A stretch of 64,000 nucleotides of DNA from Solibacillus isronensis (GTDB lineage Bacteria > Bacillota > Bacilli > Bacillales_A > Planococcaceae): positions 62,001 to 126,000 of the forward strand of contig NZ_FVZN01000006.1 in NCBI RefSeq assembly GCF_900168685.1, given 5' to 3'. A model generated the notes under the pieces. The model had not been told where the DNA came from and searched no databases. It worked only from the letters and a program-made list of their open reading frames with translations. Positions 1-8,657 of this stretch are shown piece after piece. Position 1 is the stretch's first letter. Every line of letters starts with the position of its first letter. A program made the translations under genes and the position numbers.

Positions 1-1431
1 AACACCTAATACAACCGATAAACCACCTAATACACCGAAGTAAGTTGTTTCAGATACGATTCCGTAAACTCGAACTAACTGTGCGTTAATCGCTTGTGCA
101 GCAGCTGATGCTAGGAACCATAACGCCATTGTTTGGCCTGCGAATGCAGCTGGTGCTAATTTCGTTGTAGCTGATAAACCAACTGGTGAAAGCAATAGTT
201 CACCTAATACTAACAGGAAGATTGAGAATACAACCCAAAGTGGGTTTACTAACGTATCTTCCGGAGTTAAAACGATTGCTGCAATCATTACGAAGAATGA
301 AATACCTGCAAAGAATAAAGATAAAGCAAATTTCTTTGGAGTTGATGGTCCGCGATCCGCTAATTTCGTCCACATAAACGCAAACATTGGCGCTAGAACG
401 ATGATGAATAACGGGTTAAATGACTGGAACCACGCAGCCGGAATTTCAAAGCCCCATAAATTTAAGTTTGTACGAGTATCAATGAACGTTGCTATAACTG
501 TTGAAGATTGTTCAGCAATAGCCCAGAACATTACCGCACAGATGAATAATGGGATATATGCTAATAGACGAGATTTTTCGTCTGCATTTGTTTTTGGACT
601 ACGGTACATATAAATAATAAATACTGTAGGAATCATTACACCTAAGAATGTAATTAATAATGAGAAATTCTCAATGCTAGCGTTACCTGTTTGGTAAGCT
701 ACAAAACCTAAAATTACAACAATTAAACCACCGATTGTGAAGTTACGAGTTGTCGTTTTCTTCTCTTTACCAGAAAGTGGGTTTGGTGCTACAGAACCTG
801 CTAAACCAAGGCTCTTTTGTGACATTAAGTAAACAACTAAACCGATGAACATACCTACTGCAGCAACACTGAATCCTGCATGGAAGCCCCAGTTTTTTTG
901 GAATAAACCAACTAATAAAGGTGCCAGGAAACCACCCATGTTGATACCCATATAGAAAATAGAGAATCCTGAATCACGACGTGCATCATTTTCTGCATAC
1001 AAGTCACCAACTACTGATGAAACGTTTGGCTTTAATAAACCAGTACCAATGATGATAAAGAACATCGATAAGTATAATGCTGTTACACCAAGCGGCAAGG
1101 CCAATAATATATGACCAATCATAATTAATATTCCGCCATAGAATATCGCTTTACGCATCCCAGTAATACGGTCAGCGATCCACCCGCCGATAATACCTGA
1201 CATGTAGATTAATGAACCGTAAATCGACATGATGATGTTAGCTTGCGTACGATCTAGTCCTAATCCACCATCTTTAACTGCATAGTACATGTAGAATAGT
1301 AGAATGGCACGCATACCATAATATGAAAAACGTTCCCAAAACTCTGTAAAGAATAGTGTAAACAACCCTTTAGGTTGACCGACAAAACCAGTTTGAGGAA
1401 CGGACTTCACGATTTCTTCTTTTGAATACAT
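1..1431 (-). CDS. dtpT: POT-family di-/tripeptide transporter, 3' end beyond window
   Basis: Proton-coupled peptide symporter of the inner membrane (POT/PTR2, MFS superfamily). The reading frame stays open to base 1, so about 477 N-terminal residues are present and perhaps the last 10-25 are missing. Near the N-terminus it carries the POT signature FFTEFWERFSYYGMRAIL, followed by hydrophobic segments and the 'GGWIADR' loop after TM2. The ATG at 1429-1431 follows a GGGAGGA ribosome site. Two CodY-like boxes and a sigma-A-like promoter lie upstream, which fits a nutrient-controlled peptide importer. The family call is firm; specificity for di- versus tripeptides is inferred from the family. Confidence 0.93.
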   Translation of the reverse strand, partial: MYSKEEIVKSVPQTGFVGQPKGLFTLFFTEFWERFSYYGMRAILLFYMYYAVKDGGLGLDRTQANIIMSIYGSLIYMSGIIGGWIADRITGMRKAIFYGGILIMIGHILLALPLGVTALYLSMFFIIIGTGLLKPNVSSVVGDLYAENDARRDSGFSIFYMGINMGGFLAPLLVGLFQKNWGFHAGFSVAAVGMFIGLVVYLMSQKSLGLAGSVAPNPLSGKEKKTTTRNFTIGGLIVVILGFVAYQTGNASIENFSLLITFLGVMIPTVFIIYMYRSPKTNADEKSRLLAYIPLFICAVMFWAIAEQSSTVIATFIDTRTNLNLWGFEIPAAWFQSFNPLFIIVLAPMFAFMWTKLADRGPSTPKKFALSLFFAGISFFVMIAAIVLTPEDTLVNPLWVVFSIFLLVLGELLLSPVGLSATTKLAPAAFAGQTMALWFLASAAAQAINAQLVRVYGIVSETTYFGVLGGLSVVLGV

Positions 1432-1452
1432 TTGAAATCCTCCCGATTAATA

Positions 1453-1467
1453 AATATTCTGACAATA
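1453..1467. promoter_or_regulatory. CodY-like box, downstream of the dtpT start site
   Basis: AATATTCTGACAATA matches the CodY consensus AATTTTCWGAAAATT at 12 of 15 positions. It lies between the predicted transcription start (about 1506, minus strand) and the dtpT ATG, where bound CodY could act as a roadblock. Peptide transporters are common CodY targets in Firmicutes. Binding is inferred. Confidence 0.5.
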
Positions 1468-1512
1468 AACACCGTAGTCTGTTGTCTGACATTTGAAATA
1501 ATATACTTGAAC

Positions 1513-1541
1513 ACTTTAGCCTAATAGTTGATTAAAATCAA
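1513..1541 (-). promoter_or_regulatory. Predicted sigma-A promoter of dtpT
   Basis: On the minus strand, TTGATT (1541-1536) and TAAAGT (1518-1513) are separated by 17 bp. The -35 lies inside a 7-bp inverted repeat, GTTGATT-AA-AATCAAC (1527-1542), which could be an operator. Confidence 0.4.
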
Positions 1542-1578
1542 CAAATAATCAAAATGTTATAATTTTATGTTTTTTCGT

Positions 1579-1593
1579 TATTTTCAGACAAAT
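1579..1593. promoter_or_regulatory. Second CodY-like box upstream of dtpT
   Basis: TATTTTCAGACAAAT matches AATTTTCWGAAAATT at 12 of 15 positions. It lies about 40 bp upstream of the predicted -35. Two sites flanking one promoter strengthen the CodY inference. Nothing else is recognisable in the dtpT-hflX gap except the hflX terminator. Confidence 0.45.
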
Positions 1594-1685
1594 AAAATAA
1601 ATTAGCACCACAGGATTTTTGTATTATAAAACAATTAATTCAGTAAATAAATTATTTTGACTTTTCATAGAGGCAAAAATTTAAT

Positions 1686-1734
1686 AAAAAATAAAAAAGC
1701 TAGAGTACGATGCAACTGCAACGTACTTTAGCTT
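1686..1734 (-). terminator. Terminator of hflX
   Basis: A 13-bp stem (1697-1709 with 1722-1734, one G-T pair) is followed on the minus strand by a T-rich tract (the A-run at 1686-1696). Confidence 0.85.
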
Positions 1735-1747
1735 GTTTTGTCCATTA

Positions 1748-3025
1748 TTACTTTACTACATAAGTTTCATACTTCTGATAATCCGCTTCTTTGAGTTCAA
1801 GCGTTAATAATGTACCCTCTTCTTCATATTCCGTTTCCAAAACAGTTGCCTGCTCATTTAAATAGGAAACAATTCCACCCTGATTATATGGAATAAGCAT
1901 TTGACATGTAACATAATTAGCAAAAATTTGTTGTTTAATTTGCTGAAGCAACTCTTCCAGCCCTACATTTTCCTTCGCAGAAAGCCAAATATTATCTCCG
2001 CTAACTAACGGATATTCCACATCAGCCAAGTCGGATTTATTGTATACATATATAGTAGGAATATTTTCAACATCAATCGCTTTTAATGTGTCATTCGTTA
2101 CTTCCATCATAAAGCGGTATTCCTCATTTGAAACATCGACAACATGCAGCAGCAAATCAGCTTCTCTTGCTTCTTCCAATGTTGATCGGAATGCTTTTAC
2201 TAAGTGATGCGGCAGTTTACTAACAAAACCAACCGTATCAGTCAGTAAAAAGGATTTATTATCTTCCAGTTCAATATTGCGGACCGAAGTTTCAAGTGTC
2301 GCGAACAACATATCCTTTTCAAACACTTGCTTCGTATCATCTTGCCCCGCCTTTGCAAGTAACTGGTTCATAATCGTGGACTTCCCTGCATTTGTATAAC
2401 CAACAATTGACACGACAGGTACTGCATTTTTACGGCGTTGCTTCCGCTGTGTTTCACGCTGCTCTTTAACGGATTCAAGCTCTTTCTTGATTTTCGAAAT
2501 CTGATCTTCAATCTTACGACGGTCAAGTTCAAGTTTTGTTTCCCCTGCACCACGGTTTTTAAAGCCGCCGCCTGTTCCTCCCCCTTGACGGGACAGTGAA
2601 GCATGGAGCCCAACTAGGCGCGGAAGCATATACTGTAATTGAGCGAGCTCTACTTGTAATTGCGCTTCACGTGTTTTTGCACGGCGGCTGAAAATATCTA
2701 AAATCAGCATTGTACGGTCAATTACTTTACATTGTAAATCGCGTTCTAAATTACGGATTTGTGATGGTGAGAGTTCATCATTAAAAATAACAATGTTGGC
2801 ATCGGTTTCATCAAAGAACGCCTTAATTTCTTCAATCTTTCCTGTACCTACATAATGTGAAGGTGTCACACGTTCCAGATTTTGCGTCACCATGCCGACA
2901 ACTTCTACATCTAAAGCTTGTGCTAAATTTGCCAACTCTTCCATTGAGTAATCAAAATGCTCATCCTTTTGTAAATTGACGCCAACTAATACACCGCGTT
3001 CAATTAATACTTCAACATCTTTCAA
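1748..3025 (-). CDS. hflX: GTPase HflX
   Basis: Ribosome-associated GTPase that binds the 50S subunit and can split stalled or hibernating ribosomes. The 425 residues hold the N-terminal HflX domain with the GTGK segment near 60-63, a glycine-rich linker (148-154), a coiled linker (about 165-200), and the G domain: G1 GYTNAGKS (209-216), G3 DTVGF (263-267), G4 NKSD (329-332). The start is TTG at 3023-3025, 8 nt after AAGGAGG; no ATG with a better ribosome site is available. Monocistronic, with its own terminator. Length and motif order are normal for the family. Confidence 0.95.
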   Translation of the reverse strand: MKDVEVLIERGVLVGVNLQKDEHFDYSMEELANLAQALDVEVVGMVTQNLERVTPSHYVGTGKIEEIKAFFDETDANIVIFNDELSPSQIRNLERDLQCKVIDRTMLILDIFSRRAKTREAQLQVELAQLQYMLPRLVGLHASLSRQGGGTGGGFKNRGAGETKLELDRRKIEDQISKIKKELESVKEQRETQRKQRRKNAVPVVSIVGYTNAGKSTIMNQLLAKAGQDDTKQVFEKDMLFATLETSVRNIELEDNKSFLLTDTVGFVSKLPHHLVKAFRSTLEEAREADLLLHVVDVSNEEYRFMMEVTNDTLKAIDVENIPTIYVYNKSDLADVEYPLVSGDNIWLSAKENVGLEELLQQIKQQIFANYVTCQMLIPYNQGGIVSYLNEQATVLETEYEEEGTLLTLELKEADYQKYETYVVK

Positions 3026-3092
3026 ATTTTTGCCTCCTTGCTATCATCTATAGTTTTTTCCCATCGTAACATACAATTCAAAAGCCTGTACA

Positions 3093-3121
3093 ATGACAAC
3101 ATATAAGCGCATTATGATACT
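3093..3121 (+). promoter_or_regulatory. Predicted promoter of the methyltransferase leader
   Basis: ATGACA (3093-3098), 17 bp, GATACT (3116-3121). A start near 3128 would give a leader of about 220 nt before the ATG at 3349, containing both folded elements below. Confidence 0.4.
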
Positions 3122-3145
3122 ATAGGGACACATTATTTCTCTTCA

Positions 3146-3178
3146 TTCATCACTCACCAATGAAAGGTGAGTGATGAA
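3146..3178 (+). repeat. Perfect 13-bp hairpin in the methyltransferase leader
   Basis: TTCATCACTCACC (3146-3158) pairs perfectly with GGTGAGTGATGAA (3166-3178) across a 7-nt loop. There is no T-run after it, so it is not an ordinary terminator. Confidence 0.75.
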
Positions 3179-3187
3179 TAAAGAAAA

Positions 3188-3318
3188 GCCCCGGCGGCGG
3201 ATGTCACAGATTTTTTAAGGGAAATGAAGTCAGCCTAAATACGTCACATCATGTGACAACGGCTGACTGACCCACATCCTGTGGGCCTAAAAAAATCTGG
3301 ACGCAATTACGCCGAGGC
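3188..3318 (+). other. Four-stem folded element (structured RNA or palindromic interspersed repeat)
   Basis: Nested complementary segments define a multibranched fold. P1 is 3188-3196 with 3310-3318 (8/9 pairs). P2 is 3207-3220 with 3286-3299 (13/14). P3 is 3228-3235 with 3261-3268 (8/8), capped by GTCACA-TCA-TGTGAC (3243-3257). P4 is CCCACA-TCC-TGTGGG (3271-3285). No ORF is present. It is either a cis-acting leader RNA of the downstream methyltransferase or a family-specific interspersed palindrome; sequence alone cannot decide. Confidence 0.7.
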
Positions 3319-3348
3319 GTAATCGATAAAAAAGAAAAGGCGGTTTTT

Positions 3349-4509
3349 ATGGAATTCGAACAAATGAAAGTGCAGCTTCATGCACTCATTTCTAATAAAA
3401 CACTACTTCAGGCAACTATTAGCCAGCCACGTCAAAAATCCAATGACTTAAAACGGGTCAAACTCAAGCCCGTAGAAATTCGTGGAGAATATATGATCCA
3501 GCTGGAATACCAATATGAGCGTATTTTAAAACATGAAAATATTACTGTTGAAGATTTAGCCGCGAAACTCGATGCTCTTTTTGAACAGTTCCGTCAAGTA
3601 CATGCTGAATTTCAGGAGCAGACAGTACAAGTGCAACTCTCGAAGAAAAACAAAGTGCTTTGGAAATCTGATCAAAATGCTACAACTAAACAAGTGAATT
3701 TATCCCATAACCGAAAAAAACAGTATCTATTGGATGATTCCCGTATTCACCCGTTTTTAGTCCGTTTAGGAGTGCAGTCAGAGGATGGGAAAATAAAGAA
3801 ACAGAAATATGATAAGTTTAAACAAATCAATCGCTTTGTTGAGTTTATCGATGATTCTTTAGCCCATTTACCGGAAGACAAAACAATTCGCATACTAGAT
3901 TTTGGTTCAGGTAAATCCTATTTAACATTCGCTTTGTATCATTACTTAAAAATTGAAAAGGGTCTTGATATACATGTCACAGGCCTTGATCTCAAAAAGG
4001 AAGTGATTGAGGAATGTAACCGGATTGCAGCAGATTTACAATATGAAGATCTTCAGTTTTTAGTTGGGGATATTAATGACTTCAATGAAGAAACTGCTGT
4101 AGATATGGTCGTAACCCTTCATGCTTGTGATGTTGCGACAGATATGGCATTAGCCCGTGCAGTAAAATGGGGCGCAAAAGTTATTTTAAGTGTTCCTTGC
4201 TGTCAACATGAGCTGAACCGTCAGCTGCAGGCACCTGCATTATCGATTATGACACAGCACGGTTTGGTGAAAGAGCGCTTTGCCGCATTAGCTACGGATT
4301 CAATCCGCGCTGAATTATTATCACTTGTCGGCTATGATACTCAGTTATTGGAATTTATCGATATGGAAAACACTCCAAAGAATATTTTAATACGCGCTTA
4401 TTTCACTGGAAAGAAGCCAACGAGTGAGCAGCGATTAAAGTATGACGAATTTGTGCGCTTTTTAAATGCAAAGCCATTTTTAGAAAATGAGCTGCAAAAT
4501 TTACTATAA
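3349..4509 (+). CDS. Class I SAM-dependent methyltransferase
   Basis: Predicted SAM-dependent methyltransferase of 386 residues. The N-terminal ~130 residues are poorly conserved. The catalytic domain begins near 160 with motif I ILDFGSGKSYLTFAL (182-196), an acidic ribose-binding strand at TGLDL (211-215), LVGDIND near 238-244, and a SVPCCQHEL motif (281-289) typical of the Methyltransf_32 group (GSTCD/RRNAD1-like). The ATG follows AAAGGCGG. The substrate is unknown; RNA is plausible for this subgroup. It stands alone behind the long folded leader. Confidence 0.8.
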   Translation: MEFEQMKVQLHALISNKTLLQATISQPRQKSNDLKRVKLKPVEIRGEYMIQLEYQYERILKHENITVEDLAAKLDALFEQFRQVHAEFQEQTVQVQLSKKNKVLWKSDQNATTKQVNLSHNRKKQYLLDDSRIHPFLVRLGVQSEDGKIKKQKYDKFKQINRFVEFIDDSLAHLPEDKTIRILDFGSGKSYLTFALYHYLKIEKGLDIHVTGLDLKKEVIEECNRIAADLQYEDLQFLVGDINDFNEETAVDMVVTLHACDVATDMALARAVKWGAKVILSVPCCQHELNRQLQAPALSIMTQHGLVKERFAALATDSIRAELLSLVGYDTQLLEFIDMENTPKNILIRAYFTGKKPTSEQRLKYDEFVRFLNAKPFLENELQNLL

Positions 4510-4713
4510 TAGCAAAACAGTTTTCTCGTTTTGACTTATTTTTTCTATCTTTTGACTAAAAATAATCACTTATTCACCTTTTCCTTTTGTTACAGAATTG
4601 TAAAGATTGATAAGGTCAGAGTAAAATTTGTATAGATTTTTTTAAGTTTTTGTTATGATAATTGAGGTTAATTTTTAAAATTATTTTAATTATATATATT
4701 CAGGAGGCATTCC

Positions 4714-5334
4714 ATGTTTAGTTCAAAGAAGCAAGATCCGTTTTTCTCAGCGTTATTGAAAATTGCTGAAAATATGCGTGAAGGTATCCATTATGCAAAT
4801 GATTTCCGCATTGAAACGGTTGCAGACTTAAAGGAAATTAGCATTCGTATGAAACAATACGAAACAGCGGGTGATAAATTAATTCATGAATTAATCGTCA
4901 TGCTTAATAAATCATTTATGACGCCAATTGAGCGTGAAGATATTTTATCATTAGCAATTCGTATGGATGATGTGTTAGATGGTGCAGAAGGTACGATTGC
5001 ACATTTCGAAATGTTTTCATTAACAGAAATCGATGAATCGATGCGCGATTTCCTAGCATATATCGCCAAATCTACTGATGAAATTGTTAAAGCGATGGAA
5101 CTATTAAACAAAAAAGATCTTGTTGGGATGCGCCAACACGCAATTTTAATTAAAGATTATGAACGTGAATGTGATGAAGTATTACGTTCTTCTATTAAAA
5201 AGCTGTTTTTAAATGAAAAAGATCCTATTCGTCTAATTAAATTCAAAGATATTTATGAGCAGTTAGAAGAAATTGCCGACTACTGTCAAACTGTTGCTAA
5301 CACAATCGAAACAATCATTATGCGTAATGCGTAA
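4714..5334 (+). CDS. DUF47 (PhoU-like) Pit accessory protein
   Basis: An all-helical 206-residue DUF47 protein, the family related to PhoU and to B. subtilis YkaA. Such proteins are encoded next to PiT phosphate transporters and are thought to tune them. Conserved acidic/His patterns occur in the helices, such as 'ETAGDKLIHEL' near 50-60 and 'DYERECDEVL' near 148-157. The ATG follows CAGGAGG, and the next gene starts 19 nt after the stop, so the two are an operon. The 204-bp gap upstream is AT-rich with no clear operator. Confidence 0.9.
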   Translation: MFSSKKQDPFFSALLKIAENMREGIHYANDFRIETVADLKEISIRMKQYETAGDKLIHELIVMLNKSFMTPIEREDILSLAIRMDDVLDGAEGTIAHFEMFSLTEIDESMRDFLAYIAKSTDEIVKAMELLNKKDLVGMRQHAILIKDYERECDEVLRSSIKKLFLNEKDPIRLIKFKDIYEQLEEIADYCQTVANTIETIIMRNA

Positions 5335-5353
5335 TTAATGAGGAGTCCTTTTA

Positions 5354-6370
5354 ATGAATACACTACTTATCATTACTGTCCTAGTAGTCTTTTTTGCACT
5401 TGCATTTGACTTCATTAATGGTTTTCATGACACGGCAAATGCGATTGCTACATCCGTTTCAACACGTGCGCTACCTCCTCGAGTAGCGGTAATCATGGCA
5501 GCGTTTATGAATTTCTTGGGTGCCATTACATTCGTAGGTGTTGCAAAGGCGATTGCGTCGGATATTGTTGATCCTTTTGCGTTATCCTCACCTGATGCAC
5601 CATTAATCGGTACTGTTGTTATTTTGGCCGCTCTATTATCGGCGATCACTTGGAACTTAGTTACTTGGTATTTTGGAATTCCATCAAGTTCTTCTCATAC
5701 ATTGATCGGTTCGATTGCGGGTGCTGCCATTGCAGCATCTGGAATCGGAGTTTTAAACTATAGCGGATTCACAAAAATCATCATTGCTTTATTAGCATCA
5801 CCAATCATTGCGATTTGTGCCGGTTATATCATGATGACAATAATGAAATTCATTTTTAAGAATATGAACCTATATAAAACAAATAAAGGTTTTCGTATTA
5901 TGCAAATTTTCACTGCTGCCATTCAATCATTTACCCACGGAACAAATGATGCTCAAAAGGCGATGGGTATTATTACGATGGCACTTATTGCAGCGAATTG
6001 GCAAACAACGGATGATGTACAAGGGTGGGTACGTTTCGCCTGTGCTTTAGCAATGGGTCTTGGTACATCAATCGGCGGTTATAAAATCATTAAAACAGTC
6101 GGCGGCAAAATTATGAAAATCCGTCCTGTAAATGGTGCTGCTGCCGACCTTGCTTCCGCATCCATCATTTTCGGTGCGACATTAATTCACTTGCCTGTAT
6201 CAACAACACATGTAATTTCTTCTGCAATTATGGGTGTCGGTTCGGCTCAAAATGTAAAAGGCGTAAACTGGGGTATGGCTCGTAAAATTGTCACTACTTG
6301 GATTATTACAATGCCGATTTCTGCGGTTATGGCAGCGGTTATTTATACAATATTAAATCTATTCTTTTAG
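5354..6370 (+). CDS. pit: PiT-family inorganic phosphate transporter
   Basis: Low-affinity phosphate (metal-phosphate) permease of the inner membrane, 338 residues and about 10 hydrophobic segments. Both inverted-repeat signatures are present: NGFHDTANA (22-30) and HGTNDA (195-200). The SSSSHTLIGS loop (111-120) and its C-terminal counterpart near 'STTHVISSAIMG' are also visible. The ribosome site is GAGGAG. It is encoded with its DUF47 partner and ends at a strong terminator. The short bacterial form resembles B. subtilis YkaB. Confidence 0.94.
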   Translation: MNTLLIITVLVVFFALAFDFINGFHDTANAIATSVSTRALPPRVAVIMAAFMNFLGAITFVGVAKAIASDIVDPFALSSPDAPLIGTVVILAALLSAITWNLVTWYFGIPSSSSHTLIGSIAGAAIAASGIGVLNYSGFTKIIIALLASPIIAICAGYIMMTIMKFIFKNMNLYKTNKGFRIMQIFTAAIQSFTHGTNDAQKAMGIITMALIAANWQTTDDVQGWVRFACALAMGLGTSIGGYKIIKTVGGKIMKIRPVNGAAADLASASIIFGATLIHLPVSTTHVISSAIMGVGSAQNVKGVNWGMARKIVTTWIITMPISAVMAAVIYTILNLFF

Positions 6371-6378
6371 TAAAGAGG

Positions 6379-6430
6379 AGAGGTAGGTTTCGAAACTTTT
6401 TTCGGACAAACCTCCCTCTTTTCTTTTTTT
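6379..6430 (+). terminator. Terminator of the DUF47-pit operon
   Basis: AGAGGTAGGTTT (6379-6390) pairs with AAACCTCCCTCT (6408-6419) with one mismatch, followed by a T-rich run. Confidence 0.85.
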
Positions 6431-6478
6431 CTACGAATCCATTACACTGTATTTATGGAAAAAGAAAGGCGGTAATTT

Positions 6479-8596
6479 ATGAAACAGTTCGCAGCATTCA
6501 TTACAAAATTCGCAAAACCGATCGTTCTACTATGGTGTGCACTTTTAGTTGTTCTAGCATTTTTTGCGCTCCAACTCCCATCTAAACTGCAGGGGGATGG
6601 GTTTTTCTATGATGGCGACCACTCATATGTAACGAATGAGCTATCAGATACATTCAATTTACCCGCAAAGACGATTTTTGTACTGTTTGAAAATAAAACG
6701 GATGATGAAATTTCGTCTGCCCTTGAAAGTTTAGAAACAATTGAAGAGATTCAAACAATAACATCTCCTGTAGGTGTCGAAGAATTAAATAAAGACGGCT
6801 ATGCCTATGGAATGCTGGAGTTTGATAATACGGTGGATGACTACTTCCCTATTATTGATGAGCTGCGCGAAAAGCTCGGCGAAAGTAACGGTATTTCTAT
6901 TACAGGTGAACCGGTTATTTCAAAAGACATTAATGTCGCAAGCCAAAATGATTTAATTAAAGCAGAAACGATTGGTCTTCCGATTGCTTTAATCGTTTTA
7001 TTGCTGGCATTCGGTACAATCGTAGCTTCTTTACTGCCAATTTTAGTTGGCGGTGCGACGGTTGTCATTACACTTGGTCTATTGGCTCTTTTAGGCGATA
7101 GTGTGAACTTATCGATTTTCGTATTAAATATCGTCCCAATGCTCGGGTTAGCTTTAAGTATTGATTTTGCGTTGCTCCTTATTAACCGTTACCGTGAAGA
7201 ACGCAATACACAATCGATTGAGCAGTCTGTTCAAACAGCGATCCAAACAGCCGGACGATCGATTATCTTCTCAGCGCTTTGTGTCATGATCGGTCTTGGC
7301 GCAATGATTGTAATTGATGTGGAGATCTTCATGAACATCGCGCTTGGCGGATCAATTGTCGTATTGCTGGCAGTATTAACAGGCATTACACTTTTACCGG
7401 CAACATTGATGCTTCTGGGTGACCGTTTAAATAAAGGCCGTGTTTTCCGTATAAAACCGACTGCCTCTCGTTGGCAGAAGTTCGCTGCCTTTGTTATGAA
7501 ACGACCTGTCACTATTATAGTTGTGGCCATCATTCTGTTATGTGTTGCAATGGTGCCGATCAAAGATATCGAGTTGACGATCCCTTCTACGGAATCATTG
7601 CCGGAATCCTATGAATCGCGCCAAACATTCGATACGCTCGATGAACAGTTTGGGCTTGGCGATAATACACCTGTATTCCTTCTAGCAGAAAATGAAAATG
7701 CCGGTGATTGGGATTCGACAGAAGGACGCGAAAAAATATTCGAAATTCAGCAGCAGCTGTTGGATGACCCTCTTGTCGATCGTGTAACATCTATGTTTAC
7801 TGTAGCCAATATTGAGTCCGTTGAAATGTGGGAAATGGCGAACAGCAACCCGCAAGCACCCGGTGCACTCGATGAAGTGGCGGAAAACTTTATTCAGGAA
7901 GACAAAATGTATATGGTCGCTTATTTAGATGCAGAAGGTTCTTCATTCGAAGCCCAGGATTTTGTACGCGACTGGAGCAAAAAGGACTTAGGTGTCGATT
8001 TCGCCTTATCCGGTCAAGCGAAGTTCAATCAGGAAATCTTTGATGAGATTGCCGGCAAAGTACTCATTGCCGTTGCGATCATTATTGTTTCTACCTTTTT
8101 CATTTTAATGATTGCATTCCGTTCGATTTTAATTCCGTTGAAAGCGATCTTGATGAACATCCTTGGCTTAGGTGCGACATTCGGTATTCTTGTCTACATT
8201 TTCCAGTATGGCCATTTCGGTTTGGAAGCGACGACAATTGTGTTAATTATTCCGGTATTGACCTTCTGCCTAGTGTTCGGCTTAAGTATGGACTATGAAG
8301 TATTTTTAATTTCCCGTATTCAGGAAGAATATTTAAAAGGGGCAACTAATACGAAGGCAACGGTCGATGGACTTGTTTCAACAAGTAAAATCATTACATC
8401 GGCAGCACTTATTATGATCGTCATTACAGGCGCGTTCGCATTTACGGATGTAATGCCCGTGAAGCAAATCGGAGTCGGTATTGCGATCGCGATTGCCATT
8501 GACGCAACAATCATCCGCCTGATGCTCGTCCCAAGTTTCATGAAGCTTTTTGGCGACTGGAACTGGTGGCTGCCGTTTAAGAAGAATACGAGATAA
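6479..8596 (+). CDS. MMPL-family (RND superfamily) transporter, YdfJ-like
   Basis: Predicted proton-driven exporter of lipids or hydrophobic drugs in the inner membrane. The 705 residues have the duplicated MMPL layout: TM1 (12-32), an extracellular loop (about 35-160), five TM segments (about 165-320), then the same pattern repeated. Characteristic strings are GLALSIDFALLLINRYRE (223-240) and VFGLSMDYEVFLISR in the second half; the Asp-Tyr/Phe pair is the likely proton relay. The ATG follows AAAGGCGG. It is monocistronic. Family is certain, substrate unknown. Confidence 0.9.
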   Translation: MKQFAAFITKFAKPIVLLWCALLVVLAFFALQLPSKLQGDGFFYDGDHSYVTNELSDTFNLPAKTIFVLFENKTDDEISSALESLETIEEIQTITSPVGVEELNKDGYAYGMLEFDNTVDDYFPIIDELREKLGESNGISITGEPVISKDINVASQNDLIKAETIGLPIALIVLLLAFGTIVASLLPILVGGATVVITLGLLALLGDSVNLSIFVLNIVPMLGLALSIDFALLLINRYREERNTQSIEQSVQTAIQTAGRSIIFSALCVMIGLGAMIVIDVEIFMNIALGGSIVVLLAVLTGITLLPATLMLLGDRLNKGRVFRIKPTASRWQKFAAFVMKRPVTIIVVAIILLCVAMVPIKDIELTIPSTESLPESYESRQTFDTLDEQFGLGDNTPVFLLAENENAGDWDSTEGREKIFEIQQQLLDDPLVDRVTSMFTVANIESVEMWEMANSNPQAPGALDEVAENFIQEDKMYMVAYLDAEGSSFEAQDFVRDWSKKDLGVDFALSGQAKFNQEIFDEIAGKVLIAVAIIIVSTFFILMIAFRSILIPLKAILMNILGLGATFGILVYIFQYGHFGLEATTIVLIIPVLTFCLVFGLSMDYEVFLISRIQEEYLKGATNTKATVDGLVSTSKIITSAALIMIVITGAFAFTDVMPVKQIGVGIAIAIAIDATIIRLMLVPSFMKLFGDWNWWLPFKKNTR

Positions 8597-8608
8597 TGTT
8601 TGATAAAT

Positions 8609-8650
8609 AGTCGTCCGTCCTGATGTAAATGGGGCTGGGCGGCTGTTTTT
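8609..8650 (+). terminator. Terminator of the MMPL gene
   Basis: AGTCGTCCGTCC (8609-8620) pairs with GGCTGGGCGGCT (8633-8644), 11 of 12 including G-T pairs, followed by GTTTTTA. Confidence 0.75.
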
Positions 8651-8657
8651 ATTTTGT

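Noticed and set aside
186-613. Plus-strand ORFs over the left edge
   Set aside because: They run opposite to dtpT, which has the POT signature, and have no ribosome sites.
3146-3178. The 13-bp hairpin as a terminator
   Set aside because: No T-run on either side and no gene ends there.
5425-5649. Minus-strand ORFs inside pit and the MMPL genes
   Set aside because: Mirror frames of coding sequence with hydrophobic bias, without ribosome sites or family motifs.
6298-6585. 95-codon plus-strand ORF across the end of pit
   Set aside because: It overlaps both pit and the MMPL gene in another frame and spans the pit terminator.
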